A DNA stretch of 64,000 nt from Hyphomicrobiales bacterium (GTDB taxonomy: Bacteria > Pseudomonadota > Alphaproteobacteria > Rhizobiales > Beijerinckiaceae): assembly GCA_027489955.1 (NCBI GenBank), contig JAIXYZ010000013.1:310001-374000 (forward strand). Reading direction: 5' to 3'. Positions 36,290-44,883 of this stretch are shown here, one piece after another; within the stretch, counting starts at the first letter, position 1, and every line of letters begins with the position of its first letter. Both the position numbers and the translations under genes were made by a program. The notes below the pieces were generated by a model. It did not search any database. It was not told the origin of the DNA and was given only the letters and a program-made list of their open reading frames with translations.

Positions 36290-37975
36290 TCAGAAGCGCT
36301 GGCCGGCGATCATCGAGACATGCTCGGCGATCGGCCCCAGGGCGAGGACGGGCAGGAAGGTGAGGGCGCCAACGATGAGGATCGTGGCCAGGAGCAGCAC
36401 CACGAAGACCGGGCCGTGGGTCGGGAAGGTGCCGGCGGTGGCGCTGGCGGGCGTCTTGGCCGCCAGCGAGCCGGCGATGGCCAGGATCGGCAGGATGTAG
36501 CCGAACCGCCCCAGCAGCATCGCAAGGCCCAGCATGACGTTGTGGAACGGCGTGTTGGCCGAGAAGCCGGCAAAGGCCGAGCCGTTGTTTCCGGTCGCCG
36601 AGGTATAGGCGTAGACGAGCTCCGACAGGCCGTGGGGGCCGGCGTCCTGGACGCTTGCCTGCGCGTTTCCCGTAGCGATGGCGATGGCTGCGAAGGCGAG
36701 GATGCCGACCGGCATGACCAGCAGCGTCAGCGCCGCCAGCTTGATCTCCTTCGCCTCGATCTTCTTGCCCAGATATTCCGGCGTGCGCCCCACCATCAGC
36801 CCGGCGAGGAACACCGTGAAGATGACGAAGAGGAGCATGCCGGTGAGGCCCACGCCGACGCCGCCATAGACGATCTCGCCGAGCTGGATGTTGAGCATCG
36901 CCATGAGGCCGCCGAGCGGCGTGAGCGAGTCGTGCATGGCGTTGACGGAGCCGTTCGACGCGGCTGTCGTCGTCACCGCCCAGAGGACTGAGCCCACGAT
37001 CCCGAAGCGGACCTCCTTGCCCTCCATGTTTCCGGCGGCGGGATCGGCGAAGGCGGCCGCCAGGGGATTGCCCGCGCGCTCGGCGGCATAGGTGGCGGCG
37101 AAGGCGCTCACCAGGAGGATCGCCATTGCCGCGAACAGGGCCCGGCCCTGGCGACGGTCGCCGACCATGCGGCCATAGGCCAGGACAAAGCCCGCCGGGA
37201 TGGCGAGGATGGCCAGCATCTGGATGAAGTTGCTGATGGCGTTGGGGTTTTCCAGCGGGTGCGCGGAATTGACGTTGAAGAACCCGCCCCCGTTCGTGCC
37301 GAGCTGCTTGATTGCCACCTGGCTCGCCACCGGTCCCAGGGAGATGGTCTGCTGCGCGCCTTCCACGGTGGAGGCGGTGACGGCGCCCTGCAGCGTCTGG
37401 GGTACGCCCAGGGCGACGAGGACGAGCGCGATGGCGATGGCGCCGGGAAGCAGGATGTAGAGCGTTCCACGGGTGAGATCGGCCCAGAAATTGCCGATCG
37501 TCCTGGCCTGCCGTGCGGCAAATCCTCTGGCTACGGCAGCGGCGACGGCCATCCCGGAGGCGGCCGAGAGGAAGTTCTGCGTCGTCAGCCCGGCCATCTG
37601 GCTGAAATGCGACATCGTCGTCTCGCCGCCATAGGACTGCCAGTTCGTGTTGGTGACGAACGAGATCGCGGTGTTCAGCGCCAGGTGCCAGGACAGGCCG
37701 TCGAAGCCCATCGGGTTCAGCGGCAGGCGGTGCTGGAAGGCGAGGATGCCGAAGAGGAGCGCGAGCCCGCCCGCGTTGAAGGCCAGCAGGGATGCGGCAT
37801 AGGTGCCCCAGCGCTGGTCCTGACCGGCGCCGGCGGCGCTCAGGAGCAGGCGCTCGACCGGCGCCAGGAACGTGACGCGCCCGGTGAACACCGCCGCGAT
37901 GTAGACGCCGAGCGGCACCGCGATCGCGACGAGGAGTGCCCCGTAGAGGGCGGCCTGGATGAGGTCGTCGTACAT
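36290..37975 (-). CDS. kdpA: K+-transporting ATPase subunit KdpA
   Basis: A 561-residue channel-like subunit of the SKT superfamily. Selectivity-filter-like loops include FVTNTNWQSYGGET, LGTNGGGFFNVNSAHP and SATGNNGSAFAGF. It forms the K+ entry path of KdpFABC. It lies 10 bases behind kdpF and 12 bases before kdpB. Confidence 0.98.
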   Translation of the reverse strand: MYDDLIQAALYGALLVAIAVPLGVYIAAVFTGRVTFLAPVERLLLSAAGAGQDQRWGTYAASLLAFNAGGLALLFGILAFQHRLPLNPMGFDGLSWHLALNTAISFVTNTNWQSYGGETTMSHFSQMAGLTTQNFLSAASGMAVAAAVARGFAARQARTIGNFWADLTRGTLYILLPGAIAIALVLVALGVPQTLQGAVTASTVEGAQQTISLGPVASQVAIKQLGTNGGGFFNVNSAHPLENPNAISNFIQMLAILAIPAGFVLAYGRMVGDRRQGRALFAAMAILLVSAFAATYAAERAGNPLAAAFADPAAGNMEGKEVRFGIVGSVLWAVTTTAASNGSVNAMHDSLTPLGGLMAMLNIQLGEIVYGGVGVGLTGMLLFVIFTVFLAGLMVGRTPEYLGKKIEAKEIKLAALTLLVMPVGILAFAAIAIATGNAQASVQDAGPHGLSELVYAYTSATGNNGSAFAGFSANTPFHNVMLGLAMLLGRFGYILPILAIAGSLAAKTPASATAGTFPTHGPVFVVLLLATILIVGALTFLPVLALGPIAEHVSMIAGQRF

Positions 37976-37985
37976 GACGCCCTCC

Positions 37986-38075
37986 TCAGAAGCGCTCGGG
38001 CGCGATCAGCGCCGCGAGGAGGTAGACGAGGAGGATGGCGGCGAGCGCGAGGCCGAGCCAGACGTCGAAGAGCAT
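37986..38075 (-). CDS. kdpF: K+-transporting ATPase subunit KdpF
   Basis: A 29-residue single-helix peptide (MLFDVWLGLALAAILLVYLL then AALIAPERF), first gene of the Kdp operon. Length and the Glu-Arg-Phe end are typical of KdpF, the lipid-like stabilising subunit. It is easily missed because of its size. Ten bases separate it from kdpA. Confidence 0.93.
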   Translation of the reverse strand: MLFDVWLGLALAAILLVYLLAALIAPERF

Positions 38076-38119
38076 GATGCCGTTCCTGATGGGACGGCAT
38101 TCCAACTAGGCCCGAAGGG

Positions 38120-38170
38120 CGTAAAGCGGCCATGCCGATTGCGGCGCCGCCCCGTAAAGCGGGCGTAAAG
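38120..38170 (-). promoter_or_regulatory. three helically phased CGTAAAG sites upstream of kdpF
   Basis: CGTAAAG (CTTTACG on the coding strand) occurs at 38120-38126, 38153-38159 and 38164-38170. The offsets are 33 and 11 bases, so all three fall on one face of the helix. Tandem repeats at 11-base spacing are the usual binding pattern of OmpR/PhoB-type regulators. They sit 45-95 bases before kdpF, so KdpE is the natural candidate. Confidence 0.55.
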
Positions 38171-38200
38171 GCTTAAACGGTGTCGCAGGACGGCTTGCGC

Positions 38201-41200
38201 TCAATGGAAGTCGCGCGAGCGCGGCAGGATGCGCACGTTGCGGGGATGGCTGGACGGCCCGCGGGGATGCTGCGGGTGGAGGAATTCGTCCGCGTGGGCG
38301 AATTCGGTGCGCGTCTCGTGGATGTCCGACAGGCGCTTGAGCGTTGCCGTCCGGTCCTCCACCCGCCGCGCCATGAGGTGGACGACCCCCTCGGGGCTCT
38401 TCTGCACCTCGCCCTCGACCAGCATCAGCCGCGAGGCCATGACGTCGCGGCGGAACGTCTCGAACAGGCGCGCCCAGAGCACGACGTTCACGATTCCCGT
38501 CTCGTCCTCGATCGTGATGAAGATGGCGTTGCCCTTGCCCGGACGCTGGCGGACGAGGACGATCCCGGCGCAGCGGGCCCGGGATCCGTGCGGGCGCGCC
38601 GCCAGCTCGAGGCAGGACAGGATGCGCTCGGCCCGGAAGATCGGCCGCAGGATCTCCATCGGGTGGGCCTTCAGCGAGAGGCGGACGGTCTGGTAGTCGG
38701 CCGCCACGTGCTCGCCCGGCGCCATGGCCGGCAGGCGCACGTCCGGCTCATCGCCCAGCTCGCGCGCGTCGGCGGCGGCAAAGAGCGGGAGCGGCGCGTC
38801 GTCCGGAAGGCGGCGCACCGCCCAGAGGGCTTCGCGCCGGTCCAGCCCGAGCGAGCGCATGGCGTCGGCATCCGCCAGCCGGCGCAGCGTGCGGGCCGGC
38901 AGGCGCGTGCGCCGCGCCAGGTCCTCGACACTGCGATAGCGGTCCCCCCGCCGGCCGGCGAGCGTCGTGCCCGCATCCTCGCCGATCCCGTCGACCTGCC
39001 GGAAGCCGAGGCGCAGGGCGAGGCGCCCGTCCCCGCCCGCCTCCAGCGTGCAATCGTAATCGCTGTGGTTCACGTCCACGGGCCGCACCTCCACCCCGTG
39101 CTCCTGGGCGTCGCGCACGATCTGGGCGGGGGCGTAGAACCCCATCGGCTGGGAGTTCAGCAGCGCGCAGGCGAACACCGCCGGCTGGTGGCATTTGATC
39201 CACGAGGAGATGTAGACCAGCTTGGCGAAAGAGGCCGCGTGGCTCTCGGGGAAGCCGTAGGAGCCGAAGCCCTTGATCTGCTCGAAGCAGCGCTGGGCGA
39301 AATCCCGCTCGTAGCCCCGCGCCACCATGCGCTCCACCATCATCGTCTCGAAATTGCCGATCGTGCCCACATGGCGGAACGTCGCCATCGCGCGGCGGAG
39401 CTGGTTGGCCTCCACGTCGGTGAACTGCGCCGCCACCATGGCGAGCTTCATGGCCTGCTCCTGGAAGAGCGGCACGCCCTTGGTCTTGCTCAGCACCTTG
39501 AACAGCTCGTCCGCCGGCCCGTGCTCGGGCGAGGGGGCGGGATAGGTGACCTTCTCGATTCCGGCCCGGCGCTTGAGATAGGGGTGGACCATGTCGCCCT
39601 GGATCGGCCCGGGGCGGACGATCGCCACCTGGATGACGAGATCGTAGAGCTCCCGGGGTTTCAGCCGGGGCAGCATGTTCATCTGCGCCCGGCTCTCCAC
39701 CTGGAAGACGCCGAGAGAATCGGCCTTGCAGAGCATGTCGTAGACGGCCGGATCCTCGCGCGGGACCTCGTGCAGCGCATAGTCGCCGAGCCCGTGCCGG
39801 CGCATGAGGTCCAGGCTCTTGCGGATGCAGGTCAGCATGCCCAGCGCCAGCACGTCGACCTTCATCAGGCCGAGGGCGTCGATGTCGTCCTTGTCCCATT
39901 CGATGAAGGTCCGGTCGGCCATCGCGGCGTTGGCGACGGGCACCAGCTCGTCGAGCCGGTGCCGGGCCAGCACGAAGCCACCCACGTGCTGGGACAGGTG
40001 CCGGGGAAAGCCGAGCAGCCGCCGCGCCAGGGTCAGCGCCCGGCGGATGACCGAATTGGCGGGATCGAGCCCCGCCTGCCGCACATGCTCGTCGCGGATC
40101 TCGTTGCCCCAGCTCCCCCATTGCGTGGAGGCGAGCCGCGCCGTCACGTCCTCGGTGAGGCCGAGCGCCTTGCCCACCTCGCGCATGGCGCTGCGCGGCC
40201 GGTAGGAGATGACGGTGGCGGCGATGCCGGCGCGGTGGCGGCCATACTTGGCATAGATGTGCTGGATGATCTCCTCGCGCCGCTCGTGCTCGAAATCGAC
40301 GTCGATGTCGGGCGGCTCGCGGCGCTCCTCGGAGATGAAGCGGGCAAAGAGCAGGTCGTTGTCGGCCGGGTCCACTGCCGTGATGCCCAGCACGTAGCAC
40401 ACGGCGGAATTGGCCGCCGAGCCGCGCCCCTGGCACAGGATGCCCTTGTCCTCCGCCACCCTGACGATATCGAGGATAGTGAGGAAATAGCGCTCGTATT
40501 CCAGCTTGCGGATGAGCGCGAGCTCCGCCTTCAGCTGGGCCTCCACCTTGCCCGGAATGCCGTCCGGATAGCGCATGGCTGCGCTGCGCCACGTCACCTC
40601 CTCCAGCCAGTCATGGGCCTTCCAGCCGGGCGGGACGGGCTCGTCTGGATAGTCGTAGCGCAGTTCGCTGAGGTCGAACCCGATCCGGTCCATGAGGTTC
40701 TGCGTCTCGGCGATGGCCTCGGGCGCGTCGCGGAACAGGCGGGCCATTTCCGCCGGGGGCTTGAGGTGCCGCTCCGCATTGGCCTCCAGCAGGCGGCCGG
40801 CCCTGTCGATCGTGACGCCCTCGCGGATGCAGGTCATCACGTCCTGCAGGTCGCGGGCGCCGGGCTCGTCGTAGAGCGCATCGTTCGTGGCCAGAAGCGG
40901 CACGTCCGCGCCGGCGGCGATCCGCTTCAGCCGGGCCAGGCGCCGGCGGTCGTCGCCGCGACGATGCATGGAAGCCCCGAGCCAGACCGCGCCGGGAGCG
41001 GCCTCCGCCAGCCGCAGGAGGAGGGCGGGAAGGGCATCGAGCCGCGTCGCCGGCATGACGACGAGGAGCAGTCCGGCTGCGGCGGCGATCAGGTCCTCCA
41101 GGCGCAGGATGCATTCGCCCTTGCGGCCGCGCAGGTTCCCGGTGCTGAGCAGGCGGCAGAGCCGGCCCCAGCCGGCCCTGTCCTGGGGATAGGCGACGAT

Positions 41201-41560
41201 GTCGGGCGTGCCGTCGCTGAAGACGAGCCGCGTCCCCACCGCCAGCCGGAAGGCCCCGGCCATCCGGCGCAGCTCCGCCCCCGTCAGGGGAAAGCCTTCG
41301 GGGAGGGGGTGGTCGACGAAGACGTATTCGCCGGGGCCGGACCCTTCTCGCACCTTCTCGGGCGGCGGCACGCCGGTCTCCCGCAGCGTCTTGAGCCCGC
41401 TATGGGCCCGCACCACGCCCGCGACCGTGTTGCGGTCGGCGATGCCGATCCCCGTCTGGCCCAGGAGGATCGCCGTCATGACCATGTGCTCGGGCCGGGC
41501 GGCGCCGCGCAGGAACGAGAAATTGCTGGCGGCCACCAGTTCCGCATAGGGCGGGCTCAT
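38201..41560 (-). CDS. dnaE2: error-prone DNA polymerase DnaE2
   Basis: A 1119-residue C-family polymerase. It has an N-terminal PHP domain (YAELVAASNFSFLRGAARPE), a palm containing PPDIDVDFEHERREEI and the DKDDIDALGLMKVDVLALGM stretch, helix-hairpin-helix repeats, and a C-terminal OB fold (ARCAGIVLVRQRPGKGN). It performs translesion synthesis with ImuA and ImuB in the SOS response. ATG 41560 overlaps the imuB stop (ATGA). Confidence 0.95.
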   Translation of the reverse strand: MSPPYAELVAASNFSFLRGAARPEHMVMTAILLGQTGIGIADRNTVAGVVRAHSGLKTLRETGVPPPEKVREGSGPGEYVFVDHPLPEGFPLTGAELRRMAGAFRLAVGTRLVFSDGTPDIVAYPQDRAGWGRLCRLLSTGNLRGRKGECILRLEDLIAAAAGLLLVVMPATRLDALPALLLRLAEAAPGAVWLGASMHRRGDDRRRLARLKRIAAGADVPLLATNDALYDEPGARDLQDVMTCIREGVTIDRAGRLLEANAERHLKPPAEMARLFRDAPEAIAETQNLMDRIGFDLSELRYDYPDEPVPPGWKAHDWLEEVTWRSAAMRYPDGIPGKVEAQLKAELALIRKLEYERYFLTILDIVRVAEDKGILCQGRGSAANSAVCYVLGITAVDPADNDLLFARFISEERREPPDIDVDFEHERREEIIQHIYAKYGRHRAGIAATVISYRPRSAMREVGKALGLTEDVTARLASTQWGSWGNEIRDEHVRQAGLDPANSVIRRALTLARRLLGFPRHLSQHVGGFVLARHRLDELVPVANAAMADRTFIEWDKDDIDALGLMKVDVLALGMLTCIRKSLDLMRRHGLGDYALHEVPREDPAVYDMLCKADSLGVFQVESRAQMNMLPRLKPRELYDLVIQVAIVRPGPIQGDMVHPYLKRRAGIEKVTYPAPSPEHGPADELFKVLSKTKGVPLFQEQAMKLAMVAAQFTDVEANQLRRAMATFRHVGTIGNFETMMVERMVARGYERDFAQRCFEQIKGFGSYGFPESHAASFAKLVYISSWIKCHQPAVFACALLNSQPMGFYAPAQIVRDAQEHGVEVRPVDVNHSDYDCTLEAGGDGRLALRLGFRQVDGIGEDAGTTLAGRRGDRYRSVEDLARRTRLPARTLRRLADADAMRSLGLDRREALWAVRRLPDDAPLPLFAAADARELGDEPDVRLPAMAPGEHVAADYQTVRLSLKAHPMEILRPIFRAERILSCLELAARPHGSRARCAGIVLVRQRPGKGNAIFITIEDETGIVNVVLWARLFETFRRDVMASRLMLVEGEVQKSPEGVVHLMARRVEDRTATLKRLSDIHETRTEFAHADEFLHPQHPRGPSSHPRNVRILPRSRDFH

Positions 41561-43110
41561 GCGAACAGCCCGTGCAGGTACCAGCGCGGCACGCAGGCCT
41601 CGCGGGTGAACAGCCCTTCCCGGAACAGCCAGAACCGGCGCCCGGCGGCATCCTCCACCCGGTAATAGTCCCGGGTCGGTCCGTCATGGTCGCGCCACCA
41701 TTCGGCGGCGATCCGCTCCGGCCCCTCGGCGCGGGCCACCTCGTGCAGCACGCGCCGCCAGCGGAAGCGCACCGGCGGCCCGTCGGGCACCTCCGCCAGC
41801 GTCTCGATGGGCTGGGGCGGATCGAACAGGCGAAGCGGGCGCAGGGGCGGCTCGCCCGGCTCCCGGATGGGCCAGGGTCCCGCTTCCCCCCCGACCGTGG
41901 CGGGCAGCAATTGCGCCGCCCGAACCGGATCGTGGGTGTCGGCGGCCACGAAGCGCAGCACCCGCGCCGGGCCGAAGCGCGCGATCAGCCGGTCGACCAG
42001 GTCGGCGAGTTCGTCCTCCTCCAGCGCATGGCCGTCGAGGTTCGGCTGGAGGCCGGCCAGGGGCTCGGTGACGGGCACGCTCAGGCGGATCAGGTCGAAG
42101 CCGAAGCCCGGATCGAGCGGATCGTCCAGGGCGTCCAGCCTCTCCCGGAACAGGCGCAGGATGGCCTGGGGATCGCGGGAGGGGCGGCCCGTCCGGGCCG
42201 ATATCCGTCGCACGGTCCCGTCGGTCCGGAAGAAGCTGGCCTCGAAACGGCGGCCTCCTTCGCCCCGCTGCTCCAGCACCCCCGCCGCCCGCGCGATCAG
42301 GCGCTGCAGCACCCGCTCGACATCGTCGACGCGGCCGATCGGTTCGGCGAAGGGCTGCTCGACCAGGCATGCGGGCAGCGGCCGCACGGGGGTGATGCGG
42401 CGGTCCTCGTGGCCGAGGACGGCGCGGAGCCGCGCGATCAGCTCCTCGCCGAAGCGCGCCGCCAGGGGGCGGCTCGGCCGGTCGGCCAGGTCGCCGATGC
42501 GCGCCAGCCCGGCCCGCTTGAGCGCCGTCTCCGTCTCCGGCGGCATTTCGAGCGCCGAGACGGGCAGGGGCCGCACCGCCTCCGCTTCCCCGCCCGGCGG
42601 CACGATGGCCTCCTTGCCGAAGCGGACGAGGGCGCGGGCGGCCTGCGGCGTGCCGGCGATGGCGGCCTGGGCGCTCAGCCTGCGGCGTCCCAGCCTGTCC
42701 ACGACGCTCTGCCGGAGCGCCTTCTCCCCTCCGAACAGGTGAGCGCATCCCGTGATGTCGAGGATCAGCCCGTTCGGCGGATCGGCCGCGACGAAGGGCG
42801 TCCAGCGCTCCGCATCCGCCAGGATCAGGCCGAGCAGGGCCTCGTCGGCCCGGCGGTCGCTTTCCGCGACCTGGAGATCGGGGATGCGGGCATGGGCGTC
42901 GGCAAGCGTCAGCCCTGGCGTCAGGCCGAGCGCCAGGGCCTCGCGGCTGACATAGGCCAGCCGCATCGCGCCCTTGACCTGCTCGACCAGGACGAGCGGG
43001 GCCTCAGCCGGCGCGGCGCCAGGCCGGCTCCGCCGCCACCGCTCTGCCGGCAGGAAGGGAAGCCACAGTGCGAGGTAGCGGCGAGGGGTCGTTGAAGGAG
43101 ACGCGGTCAC
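41557..43110 (-). CDS. imuB: inactive Y-family polymerase-like protein ImuB
   Basis: A 517-residue Y-family-related protein (RRYLALWLPFLPAERW, LPVSALEMPPETETALKRAGLARIGDL) that bridges DnaE2 and the sliding clamp. The catalytic acidic residues of true Y polymerases are not apparent in the expected places. I chose GTG 43110, with GGAG seven bases upstream; ATG 43125 is in frame but has no ribosome-binding site. Either choice overlaps the imuA 3' end by more than 100 bases in another frame. Confidence 0.88.
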   Translation of the reverse strand: MTASPSTTPRRYLALWLPFLPAERWRRSRPGAAPAEAPLVLVEQVKGAMRLAYVSREALALGLTPGLTLADAHARIPDLQVAESDRRADEALLGLILADAERWTPFVAADPPNGLILDITGCAHLFGGEKALRQSVVDRLGRRRLSAQAAIAGTPQAARALVRFGKEAIVPPGGEAEAVRPLPVSALEMPPETETALKRAGLARIGDLADRPSRPLAARFGEELIARLRAVLGHEDRRITPVRPLPACLVEQPFAEPIGRVDDVERVLQRLIARAAGVLEQRGEGGRRFEASFFRTDGTVRRISARTGRPSRDPQAILRLFRERLDALDDPLDPGFGFDLIRLSVPVTEPLAGLQPNLDGHALEEDELADLVDRLIARFGPARVLRFVAADTHDPVRAAQLLPATVGGEAGPWPIREPGEPPLRPLRLFDPPQPIETLAEVPDGPPVRFRWRRVLHEVARAEGPERIAAEWWRDHDGPTRDYYRVEDAAGRRFWLFREGLFTREACVPRWYLHGLFA

Positions 43111-43795
43111 AATCCCACTCCACATGCCAGGTTTGGCCGGGAATGCCGGCCCGGTGGCGCAGAAGACTGACGCTGAAGGCCGGCTTTCCCGGCGCATTGG
43201 CTTCCAGGTGGGCGGAGGCCGCGGCCGTCACCGACCAGCGGCTCATGGCGGCGCTTGGCGCGGGGGCGGCCCCCAGCCGGATCACGACGAGGGTGACGCC
43301 CGACTTCTCCGCCGCCAGCGCCAGCCGGCGGCTGGCGGTGAGGTCGAGGGCCTTGGCCTCGCCCCACAGCTCGACCAGCGCGGCGCCAACGGCGGGACAT
43401 CGCGCCGCCTCGGCCGCGGCCCGCAGGGCGTCCGGTATGCCGGCCACCTGCACCACGACGAGGCGGTCGGGATCGAGCCCGAAGGCGGCAAGCCCGGCGC
43501 CGTGGAGCCCCCCGGTCTCCACCTCGACGAAGTCCTGCCGGACCCAGACGAGAGGACGATGCTCCGCCGCCCGCAGGGCGAGGCCGAGCCCGAATCCGGC
43601 CGCCGCGGCCGCATCGCCCGCACCCATGCTGGCGAAGACCTCGTGCAGGCATGCCCGCCCGATCCCGCCGCCCAGCGCCTCGTCGAGGCCGGCCGAACCC
43701 AGCGGCACGAGGCCGGCTTCGGCCGCCCGCACCGCCGGCTCGTAGCGAGCCAGCGCGGACTTGAGAGCCAACAGGGATGAGCCCGGGGTCTGCAT
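43004..43795 (-). CDS. imuA: SOS mutagenesis protein ImuA
   Basis: A 263-residue RecA-fold protein of the ImuA group. Seen: VPLGSAGLDEALGGGIGRACLHEVFA, LVWVRQDFVEVETGGLHGAGLAAFGLDPDRLVVV and SGVTLVVIRLG. First gene of the imuA-imuB-dnaE2 unit. The ATG 43795 lies four bases after a LexA box; AGGA within that box provides the ribosome-binding site. Confidence 0.9.
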   Translation of the reverse strand: MQTPGSSLLALKSALARYEPAVRAAEAGLVPLGSAGLDEALGGGIGRACLHEVFASMGAGDAAAAAGFGLGLALRAAEHRPLVWVRQDFVEVETGGLHGAGLAAFGLDPDRLVVVQVAGIPDALRAAAEAARCPAVGAALVELWGEAKALDLTASRRLALAAEKSGVTLVVIRLGAAPAPSAAMSRWSVTAAASAHLEANAPGKPAFSVSLLRHRAGIPGQTWHVEWDCDRVSFNDPSPLPRTVASLPAGRAVAAEPAWRRAG

Positions 43796-43798
43796 GAT

Positions 43799-43813
43799 GT
43801 TCCTGTTTTGTTC
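43799..43813 (-). promoter_or_regulatory. LexA (SOS) box GTTC-N7-GTTC
   Basis: A perfect alphaproteobacterial SOS operator, read GTTCCTGTTTTGTTC on the plus strand, between the imuA promoter and start codon. It covers the predicted transcription start, so LexA should block initiation. Confidence 0.9.
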
Positions 43814-43818
43814 ACTTC

Positions 43819-43848
43819 ATAACAGACTCCGGCGCAAGACAGAGTCAA
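43819..43848 (-). promoter_or_regulatory. imuA sigma-70 promoter
   Basis: On the minus strand TTGACT (43848-43843), an 18-base spacer and TGTTAT (43824-43819), giving a start near 43812 inside the LexA box and a leader of only about 17 bases. Confidence 0.65.
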
Positions 43849-43960
43849 GGCCAAGCCGCAACGCGTCCGCGCTTGTCCGGCAGCGGTGGCGCGCCGCTTC
43901 GCCCGGCCGCCTTCGCAATCATGGAGGGTTGCGATCGTGCGCAAGGCCGCGGCGGGGCCC

Positions 43961-44036
43961 GCCTGGCCGGCCTCGCCTGGACAGCCTCGCCTTGGACAGC
44001 CTCGCTTGGCCGGCCTCGTTGGGCGGCCTGTGCCTG
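43961..44036. repeat. short imperfect tandem repeat, 14-15 base period
   Basis: About five copies of a unit like CTTGGACAGCCTCGC lie between imuA and the 3' end of the GntR gene (variants GGCCGGCCTCG, GGACAGCCTCG, GGGCGGCCTG). The rest of the gap 43849-44049 shows nothing else recognisable. Confidence 0.6.
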
Positions 44037-44049
44037 GATGCGACGCGCT

Positions 44050-44796
44050 TCAGGCCCTGCGGCGCGGGCCGCCGGCGGCGTTGGCATTGGCGGCAGGTGC
44101 CAATCCGTCGTTCGTTGTACACATTTCGTCGGCGGTCTGGGCGGCCAGCGATTGCATCATGACCTGCCGCCCGGCCTGGACGTGGGCATGCATGACCGAA
44201 CGCGCCCAGACTGGGTCTCGGGCGCGGATCGCCTCCACCAGCTCGTAATGGTGGGAAAGGCTGCGGCGCATGTCCCGCGCGCTGTAGCGGTGATAGGTGC
44301 GCACCTGCAGCGGCGCCTCCACCAGGAGCGCGGTCAGCCGCGCCAGGCGCCGGTTTCCGGCGGCCTCGAAGATCAGCTTGTGGAAGCGGTCGTTGGCCTC
44401 CATCAGCGTGGACAGGTCGCTGTCCTTCATCGGCGCCGCCGCCTCCACGTCGTGCGCCAGCCTGGCCAAAGCCTCGATCTGCGCTTCGGTGGCATGCCTG
44501 GCGGCAAGCTCGGCCGCCAGTCCCTCGAGCTGCATGCGCAGCTCGAAGATCTCGTCCAGGTCGTGGCGGGTCCAGCCCTGGACGGTCGCGCCCAGATGGG
44601 GCTGGAGCACCAGATGCGCCTCCGAGGCCAGCCGCCGCAGCGCCTCGCGCACGGGGGTGCGGCTCATGCCGAGCTCAACCGCCAGCTCCACCTCCCGCAG
44701 ATGGGTCCCTTCCGGCCAGCGGCCGCGCATGAGGTCGGCGCGGATGCGGGTATAGGCCTGGTCGGTGGCGCGCTGCTTGAACACGTTCTCGGTCAC
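44050..44796 (-). CDS. GntR-family (FCD) transcriptional regulator
   Basis: A 248-residue regulator. The winged-helix N-terminus contains THLREVELAVELGMSRTPVREALRRLASE. The C-terminal FCD effector domain has the metal/ligand histidines in NDRFHKLIFEAAGNRRL, SLSHHYELVEAIRARD and SVMHAHVQAG. GTG 44796 is the start, with GAGGG just upstream. It is divergent from the catabolic cluster beginning at 44884 and probably represses it until its substrate, likely an organic acid, is bound. Confidence 0.9.
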   Translation of the reverse strand: MTENVFKQRATDQAYTRIRADLMRGRWPEGTHLREVELAVELGMSRTPVREALRRLASEAHLVLQPHLGATVQGWTRHDLDEIFELRMQLEGLAAELAARHATEAQIEALARLAHDVEAAAPMKDSDLSTLMEANDRFHKLIFEAAGNRRLARLTALLVEAPLQVRTYHRYSARDMRRSLSHHYELVEAIRARDPVWARSVMHAHVQAGRQVMMQSLAAQTADEMCTTNDGLAPAANANAAGGPRRRA

Positions 44797-44822
44797 ATTT
44801 CCCTCTGGACACGCTGGATTGT

Positions 44823-44830
44823 TGTATACA
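44823..44830. promoter_or_regulatory. TGTATACA operator between GntR gene and lyase gene
   Basis: A perfect 8-base palindrome, within TTGTATACAT, 26 bases from the GntR start and 53 bases before the lyase start. TNGTATACNA-like palindromes are typical of FCD-type GntR regulators, so this is the likely shared operator. Confidence 0.65.
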
Positions 44831-44883
44831 TCATTATGGCAAGAACAGAACAGCGGCCCGATCGGGGCCGCAGGAGGCAACGC

